Origin: Fragilariopsis cylindrus CCMP1102
Taxonomy: Eukaryota > Bacillariophyta > Bacillariophyceae > Bacillariales > Bacillariaceae
Length of the DNA: 64,000 bases
Direction of reading: 5' to 3'
NCBI GenBank assembly: GCA_900095095.1
Contig: FMBT01000303.1
Location: 248,001-312,000 of the forward strand
Shown here: positions 57,436-64,000 of the stretch, piece by piece
How positions within the stretch are numbered: the first letter of the stretch is position 1
How the letters are laid out: each line of letters begins with the position of its first letter
The notes under the pieces: generated by a model
What the model was told of the DNA's origin: nothing
Database searches by the model: none
What the model saw: only the letters and a program-made list of their open reading frames with translations
Made by a program: the position numbers and the translations under genes

Positions 57436-60404
57436 TTCTACAATGACGTTACTGCCAACAGTCTGCTTGATTGCTTCGCACACACTTTTAAATCCAAGTA
57501 CGTCCTGCTCAGATACAAGATCTTCAACGTTGACGATAGCTATTTCGTTCACCTCGTCGTCGTTGTTGACGCCGTCGACCTCATTGTCTCCATTATTATC
57601 TGGTGTAACTACTGAAGCTGTTCGTATTGCCACCGGTGTTGTATGACCCACTACGATAAGTTCTACGTCATCATCGGCGTTGAACTCTTCTTCTTCTTCT
57701 TCTTCTTCTTCTTCTTCTTCTTCTTCTTCTTCTCTGTCTACGATAACATCACCGTGCTGTTCGTCTACAGCTTCGACGTTTTGGACTGGAACATCAACGA
57801 CTGGTTGTTGATTTAACAATAAGAGGTTATGTGGTTCAATACCACCTTGTACCGCATCTCCATCACCATCACCATCACCACCACCAACGACGTTTCGATC
57901 TTGAACGACTGCAGCTTCGACGTTTTGGACTGGAACGTCGTTATCGTCGGAAAAGAAGACCTCTCTTAAAGCAACTTCAATTCTTGGCATGATATCTTCT
58001 TCCGCCATTGTAACAAAATTAGTTACACCCAAAATTTCGGCCACTGCAATAAGGAATCGCATCCCAGCCCCTTTTGTTATTTCGTATACTTGATTAGTAA
58101 ATATGACTAGTTGACGATCAGTTACAGCGATTAAAGAATTCTCCTTCTTATTCAAATAATGTTCGTTCTTGATATTATCAAGAATAGTTGTGAATACAGT
58201 GTTGCGATACACTTGAATTTCAGAAAAACGGACATCGTTTGTTGTAGTGTCAAAGTCGGTGATGTACTCTTCTTCTTCTTCTTCGTCGTCATCTTCCTGT
58301 TCGTCTACGATAACTTCTTCGTCTACGATAACATCACCCTGCTGTTCGTCTACGATAATTTCTTCGCCATCGGCGATGACTCGAGCATCAACGATAACTT
58401 CTTCGTTTACGAGAACATCACCCTGCTGTTCGTCTACGACAATTTCTTCGCCATCTACGATAATTTCTTCGCCATCGGCGATGACTCGAGGAGCAACGAC
58501 GTTTCGATCTTGAACGACGACAGCTTCGACGTTTTGGAATGGAACATCAACGATAACTCCTTCTTCGTTTCGATCTTGAACGACGACAGCTTCGACGTTT
58601 TGGAATGGAACATCAACGATAACCTCTTCGTCTACGATAACATCACCCTGCTGTTCGTCTACGATAATTTCTTCGCCATCGGCGATGACTCGAGGAGCAA
58701 CGACGTTTCGATCTTGAACGAAGACAGCTTCGACGTTTTGGAATGGAACATCAACGATAACTCCTTCTTCTTCTTCTTCTTCGTCGTCATCTTCCTGTTC
58801 GTCTACGATAACTACTTCGTCACCGGCGATGAACTCTTCTTCTTCTTCGTCTACGATAACATCACTGACTGCAGCTTCGACGTTTTGGAATGGAACATCA
58901 ACGATAACTCCTTCTTGTTCTTCTTCTTCTTCTTCGTCGTCACCTTCCTGTTCGTCTACGATAACTTCTTCGTCACCGGCGATGAACTCTTCTTCTTCTT
59001 CGTCTACGATAACTTCTTCGTCAACGGCGATGAACTCTTCCTCTTCTTCGTCTACGATAACATCACCTTCTTGTTCGTCTACGATAACTTCTTCGTCATC
59101 GGCGATGAACTCTTCTTCTTCTTCGTCTACGATAACTTCTTCGTCATCGGCGATGAACTCTTCTTCTTCTTCGTCTACGATAACATCACCGTCCTGTTCG
59201 TCTACGATAACTTCTTCGTCATCGGCGATGAACTCTTCTTCTTCTTCGTCTACGATAACATCACCGTCCTGTTCGTCTACGATAACTTCTTCGTCATCGG
59301 CGATGAACTCTTCTTCTTCTTCGTCTACGATAACATCACCGTCCTGTTCGTCTACGATAACTTCTTCGTCATCGGCGATGAACTCTTCTTCTTCTTCGTC
59401 GTCACCTTCCTGTTCGTCTACGATAACTTCTTCGTCACCGGCGATGAACGCTTCTTCTTCTTCGTCTACGATAACATCACCGTGCTGTTCGTCTACGATA
59501 ACTTCTACGTGATCGGCGTTGACTGGAGGAGCAACGAGGACTGGAGGAGCAACGACGTTTCGATCTTGAACGACTGCAGCTTCGACGTTTTGGATTGGAA
59601 CATCGACGACTGGTTGTTGATTTAACAATAAGAGGTTATGTGGTTCAATACCACCTTGTACCGCATCTCCATCACCATCACCATTACCAACGACGTTTCG
59701 ATCTTGAACGACTGCAGCTTCGTCGTTTTGGACTGGAACATCAACGACTGGTTGATTTAACAATAAGAGGTTATGTGGTTCAATACCACCTTGTACCGCA
59801 TCTCCATCACCATCACCACCACCACCACCAGCACCGACGACTACTTGAACGGGAATGCGAATATCAAATGGAACTTGAACGGGAATGTGAATTCTAAATC
59901 GATTGATAGTCTCAAGTTGATACAACAATAAGCCAGGGTTGTTTACTTGTTCAGCATTAGTAGGACCATTGACTGCGACAGCTGGACCTTCAATGACGAC
60001 TAGAGGAGCACCTTCAACGGCGTCGTGAGCAACAACATCTGGAAGAGCACCAAGCGCAACATCTGGAAGAGGTTCCCAGACGACCAGAGTACCTCTAGCT
60101 CTTTTTTCTTCTTCTCTTTTTTCTTCTTCTCTAACTCTTTTATCTTTTCTACGGCATGCCCCAGATTTTCTTTTTCTTTTTCTAACTAAAACGTACCCAT
60201 TGGCAGCGGCAGCTTCTACTGCCAATTGCATCAACATAGGTTGCGGCTGTTACAGAATTACGATATGTTAAATATATGTGAGACGAATATATTATATGTG
60301 AGACAAACATTTTTTTACTTTACAATGAATGGAATGCGTATTTGAGATGATGGTAACTGATAAGAATAACTTACATTGTTCGATGCATCAGCGTCGGTAG
60401 GCAT
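57370..60404 (-). CDS. Acidic tandem-repeat protein, unknown family
   Basis: A 10-codon first exon (60375-60404, MPTDADASNN) is spliced across a 127-base intron (GTAAGT...ACAG) to exon 2 (57370-60246), giving about 969 residues. After a basic stretch (RKRKRKSGACRRKDKR, a likely nuclear signal) come tandem repeats. One type is EPHNLLLLNQ(Q)PVVDVPVQN(V/D)EAAVVQDRNVV; the other is many copies of VIVDEQ(E/D)GDVIVDEEEEEFIADDEE. A folded-looking segment near 57960-58240 (EIQVYRNTVFTTILDNIK...TNQVYEITKGAGMRFLIAVAEILG) and a C-terminal segment (VLGFKSVCEAIKQTVGSNVIVE) interrupt them. No family recognised. The repetitive codons leave a long stop-free frame on the other strand, which I treat as a shadow. 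Confidence 0.75.
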
Positions 60405-61083
60405 GGTGTATGTTTTTCGGAAAAGTAATAGAATGTGATTTGAAACAAAGTTGCAAATCGTTTGTGTTTGTTTTGTCTTCGATTTTTTTTTGTGAGAAAT
60501 ATAGGAACTTAATTTTTCCAGTTACAATTTTGTCTTTTGTCTAATGTAGTGGTAAGGTTGCTACTTATTCGTTCTATGGAAAAGAAAACGTCCATTTCAG
60601 TGTCAATGAAAACGTGGAAAAACCAACTATTGATGGAATTATCAATCGTACGAAAAACACATAGCTACAACGGACGCATTGGAGTAGAAGCCAGTCTGTG
60701 ATATGTTGGAATAACCAGTGATTGTCGTACTGAAAACCTGATTGACAATGATTTTATGATTTTTTGGAACAGTTTTACATTGTACTCCGTAATTAGTTGT
60801 TGTGTGTGAGCGTGTGGGTTGTTGTGGTAAGCAACGGAAGTAATGAGTTCAAAAACGGATTTCAACACGGTATGGTTGAGTACTACTATACACTACAGTA
60901 TGGGATAAACAAAATTCGTGCTGGGACTCGAGTAACTGGGACTGTTATTCGAAAGAGGGAGTAAGTGTTCCTGTCGTGATTGATATTTCTTAACTAATCA
61001 CTCATCGGGACGTGATTGATTTTCAAAAAAATTCTCGATACAGTAGTGTAGAAGAAATGAAAATCTTAGTGTTTTTTCAGACA
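60405..61083. other. Spacer upstream of the acidic repeat protein
   Basis: Holds the minus-strand promoter and leader of the acidic repeat protein. No other gene recognised. Confidence 0.45.
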
Positions 61084-61540
61084 GTTTAATTAAGGGTATT
61101 TTCATTTCTGTTTGAAATTTAACTAGGTCGGAATTTCGTTCAAAAAAACGAAATCCTGACCGTCTTAATTGCCACACAAAGCTGCAAAACACGACAGGCC
61201 TGTCGTGTTTTTACTAGTGATTCATTTTACTAGTGATTCAAAAAAAAAGTTTAATTAAGGGCATTTTCATTCCCTTTTGAAATTTAACTAGGTCGGGATT
61301 TCGTTCAAAAAAACGAAATTCTGACCGTCTTAATTGCCACACAAAGCTGCAAAACACGACAGGCCTGTCGTGTTTTTACTAGTGATTCATTTTACTAGTG
61401 ATTCAAAAAAAAAGTTTAATTAAGGGCATTTTCATTCCCTTTTGAAATTTAACTAGGTCGGGATTTCGTTCAAAAAAACGAAATTCTGACCGTCTTAATT
61501 GCCACACAAAGCTGCAAAACACGACAGGCCTGTCGTGTCT
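61084..61540. repeat. 165-bp tandem repeat array with hairpins and palindromes
   Basis: Three copies start at 61084, 61249 and 61414, period exactly 165; copies 2 and 3 are nearly identical, copy 1 is diverged and the third is short. Each holds an inverted repeat with a 15-bp stem and CAAAAAA-type loop (61291-61326 in copy 2) and a perfect palindrome with core ACACGACAGGCCTGTCGTGT (26 bp in copy 1, 61186-61211). It ends 54 bases from the 3' end of the next minus-strand gene. Confidence 0.93.
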
Positions 61541-61593
61541 TATTTGCTGACACAAAATACTGATAAGTGTGGTATTGGCAGTTATGATTTAAT

Positions 61594-64000
61594 TTATATT
61601 ATTTTTCTCTTCGCTCTTCTGGAAGATTGCTTAATACATTTTTCTTGATAACAAGTGGGACAGTAAAGAAGAACTTGTACTCGATCATCGTAGGAATACG
61701 CCACTGCACCATTGTGATCTTTTTGAAAATTCTGATAGGTATCATTACAACCAAAACAGTATTGAATGCCAAACCCGCTTAGTGCATTTCTTTTTCTGTC
61801 TTTCATCCAATGAGTTGTGACCACGGGTGATTTAATCTCAATTTTTTCAGTGGATCGTTCTACTACTGATTCGTTTCCATTCCTACGATAAGTCTGTACC
61901 GAGTGTATCAATGATTCGCATTCTTTAATTCTTTTATTACCAATACGTTTGACTAAGACTTTACTAGTATCCTTCGTTTGTTCCTGCTCATTATCGTCAC
62001 CATCTGGAAATGAAATATACCTTTTCCACTTGTCAGCTTCGTCTCGAAACATAAACCTTATGTTAATATCCATTTCTCGGAAGGAATCGCTTTGCGAAAA
62101 TGTATCTGTGGCCTTTCTGGCTATATCCTCTAGAAAAGGTGTTATTGCTAACTGAATTCGCTTTGGCCATTCATATATCTGATATATCTTTGGATTAGTT
62201 GATACAAGTCTTGATCCGTTCGTACGTTCGTCTGTAGCCCACAGTTTACACGCAATCGACTCTACGTCTATCAACCCAACAGGTCTCTGGTTGATCTTCA
62301 CCACTACCAAATCATCGCTTACTCTCTCAAGGCCCCAAACATCCAGTATATCGTTGCCGACCGTTTGAACCATACTAAGTACTAGTTTTGCGTAGGCTTT
62401 CCATCTGTCCTCAGGATTTTTAGCTTCTTTACTATGGTTTATCATATTTGGCCCCATAGCACCATTGTATCCGAGTTCGATATCTTTTATTTCGGTCGAT
62501 TCGTCAATAAAAAGCTCATCGAGGTGGCAGAGAACAATATGCGATATAAAATACGGTCTACCATTACTTGTTGTTCCATTGGAACCGACAGTAGCCAAAA
62601 TATTACCAAGTAAAGGTTTGTAGTAGTTGTAGGAATGATCAGAAGTTACCCAATTTTCAAATTCCTCGTCATCAAACAGTTGAGTAAGCTTTTGATAGCA
62701 GTCACGCACAAACTGTATGTAGTCTCCAACAGTATTGGTACACTTTTTCATCAAAGACTTACGATACAAAACACCAATGTATTCACTCATCCTGCCATCG
62801 GGGCCCGATTCGCTAAGCATCATATTTATGAATTGATCCAGTTTTGTTTTCGTGTCTGGGACGTCCACCGATTGATTATCGTTATTCAACAACTTAGCAT
62901 AATGGTTATAAACGTTAAGACGTCCTGTCGTCGTTACAACAATAATGGCCGTTAACATATCCACCAATTTCTCTTTATTTATAATTCCTCTTCTATCGCG
63001 TATAGGATAACGATTGCCTACTCTGATTCCCATTGTAGATATTAGCAGTGATGTTATGACATTGTACGATCGAATAGGGTTGGGTATCCCGTACATTCCA
63101 TGAACCCAACCGATGCGCTCATCTTTTACGTAACCAACTTTGTTTTTCCCGTAAACATTATTTTGTAATAGACGATGCCATGAAGAAGCTGCCAGTCTGC
63201 TGATCTCGTTGATTATCTGCAGCTTGGAGCATTTGTTGCGCCGTGTTGTTCTACCAACTTGGTTGGCTTTTTCGTATTCTAGATGACGGTTTGCCAATCG
63301 TTCTCTGACCATCTCTTTTAGGACTTGTCGACAAGTTACTTTGTTTGACTTGGGTGTCGTGAAAGCGCCTCTGTCGATGTCCATGCTAACTACATCGGTT
63401 ACTTCATTAAAAACCATTGGTTTGAAACCTTCCTCCATCTGTTTGGTCAGTTTAAAATAATGCAGTGGCATGGGATTGTCCTTGCTGTATAAAGGCCGTA
63501 AAACATATATCGGATTTGGTTCAAAAGTCCATGTACCCTCATCTCCGTAATATTCGGCGAAGGATTGCCCCATGTCATTTGCCTGCAAACTCTCGTGAAT
63601 TTCAATCGAGCATCGATGGAAATAAAAAGGTCCCAATTGATTACATTATCCGAACGGCACTTGGTTCTTATGTCATCCTTCCATCTGGCTGGGACATGAA
63701 CCGCAACGACCGCACGGTACTGAACTGCGCTTAAAAAACGACGCTCAGAATTACTCAAATTCATGCATGTAGGTGTTTTCGCAATTGCGTCGGTATCTGT
63801 ATTGTCGTTGGCACCTAATGGAGTAGATCCTGCCTTGACAAGAGAACCACCTGAGGGTCCTACCCATATTTCCAGGTCGGATTCCTGGTTGTTGTTGTAA
63901 AAACTTCGTACTTCCCTCTGGGATTTACCGCTAATGGCACGCAAGATTTTCTGAATCTCCTTTCCGCTGTTTTTGTATGCTTGTTCTGGAATTAGATCTC
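61594..64000 (-). CDS. Large zinc-ribbon protein of unknown family, 5' end outside window
   Basis: The 680-codon ORF (61594-63636) continues upstream in another frame to the right edge if one base is restored near 63640-63655; there SDNVIN reads into LGPFYFHRCSIEIHE. At least 790 residues are then visible. The protein has no long low-complexity tract. The body contains helical segments with conserved-looking aromatic and charged residues (RVGNRYPIRDRRGIINKEKL, IELGYNGAMGPNMINHSKEA). The C-terminus has a four-cysteine ribbon: CFGC (near residue 640) and CPTC (near 667), followed by a basic end (KQSSRRAKRKII). I do not recognise the family. Its place beside the MULE, the repeat array and the acidic protein suggests it belongs to the accessory island. 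Confidence 0.7.

Noticed and set aside
58159-59625. A 488-codon plus-strand ORF full of Phe/Val/Tyr repeats
   Set aside because: It is the antisense of the acidic tandem-repeat gene; the open frame follows from the repeat codons and it has no independent support.
47614-64000. A Polinton/virophage-like element, because of the protease modules and large unknown genes
   Set aside because: No DNA polymerase B, retroviral-type integrase, packaging ATPase or capsid gene is visible; the transposase is of MULE type.

Overview
The window looks like nuclear DNA of a photosynthetic stramenopile, most likely a diatom. This is inferred from compact genes with 0-2 short GT-AG introns, many Asn/Asp/Gln/Ser runs, diatom-style LRR and signal-peptide proteins, a fused aspartokinase-homoserine dehydrogenase and a ribosome-silencing factor of organelle type. 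No species can be named from the sequence.

Positions 1-46,900 are an ordinary gene-rich region with genes on both strands. From left to right they are: a basic/acidic disordered protein cut by the left edge; a protein kinase; a COPI-associated/TVP15-like membrane protein; a secretory-pathway protein of unknown role; a SAM methyltransferase; the ribosome factor REI1; a PA-TM-RING ubiquitin ligase; a MATE transporter; an unknown membrane protein; SmD1; a repeat-containing unknown; RsfS; a Coa1-like candidate; an LRR receptor-like protein; thymidine phosphorylase; a TylF-type methyltransferase; a 5S rRNA gene; a tRNA-Cys gene whose halves are in reversed order; NMD3; an MTA/SAH nucleosidase; aspartokinase-homoserine dehydrogenase; and a probable 2H phosphoesterase. 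REI1, NMD3, 5S rRNA and RsfS all belong to ribosome production or control, but nothing shows that they are co-regulated.

Positions 47,000-64,000 look like an accessory island. It holds a very large Mutator-like transposase gene (1,317 codons) followed in the same frame, after a single TAG, by 1,494 further codons encoding three Ulp1/SENP-like (C48) protease modules. Next come a small basic protein, a highly repetitive acidic protein on the opposite strand, a 165-bp tandem array full of hairpins and palindromes, and a large zinc-ribbon protein of unknown family that runs off the right edge.

Two points stand out. The tRNA-Cys(GCA) gene at 37,803-37,881 (minus strand) is circularly permuted, and every tRNA stem and the U73 discriminator can be formed. 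Separately, at least ten of the ordinary genes need one extra base, usually in a short A/T run, to keep a conserved reading frame. Homopolymer errors in the assembly are the simplest reason, but this needs checking against reads or RNA. Gene spans below cover both sides of such breaks.
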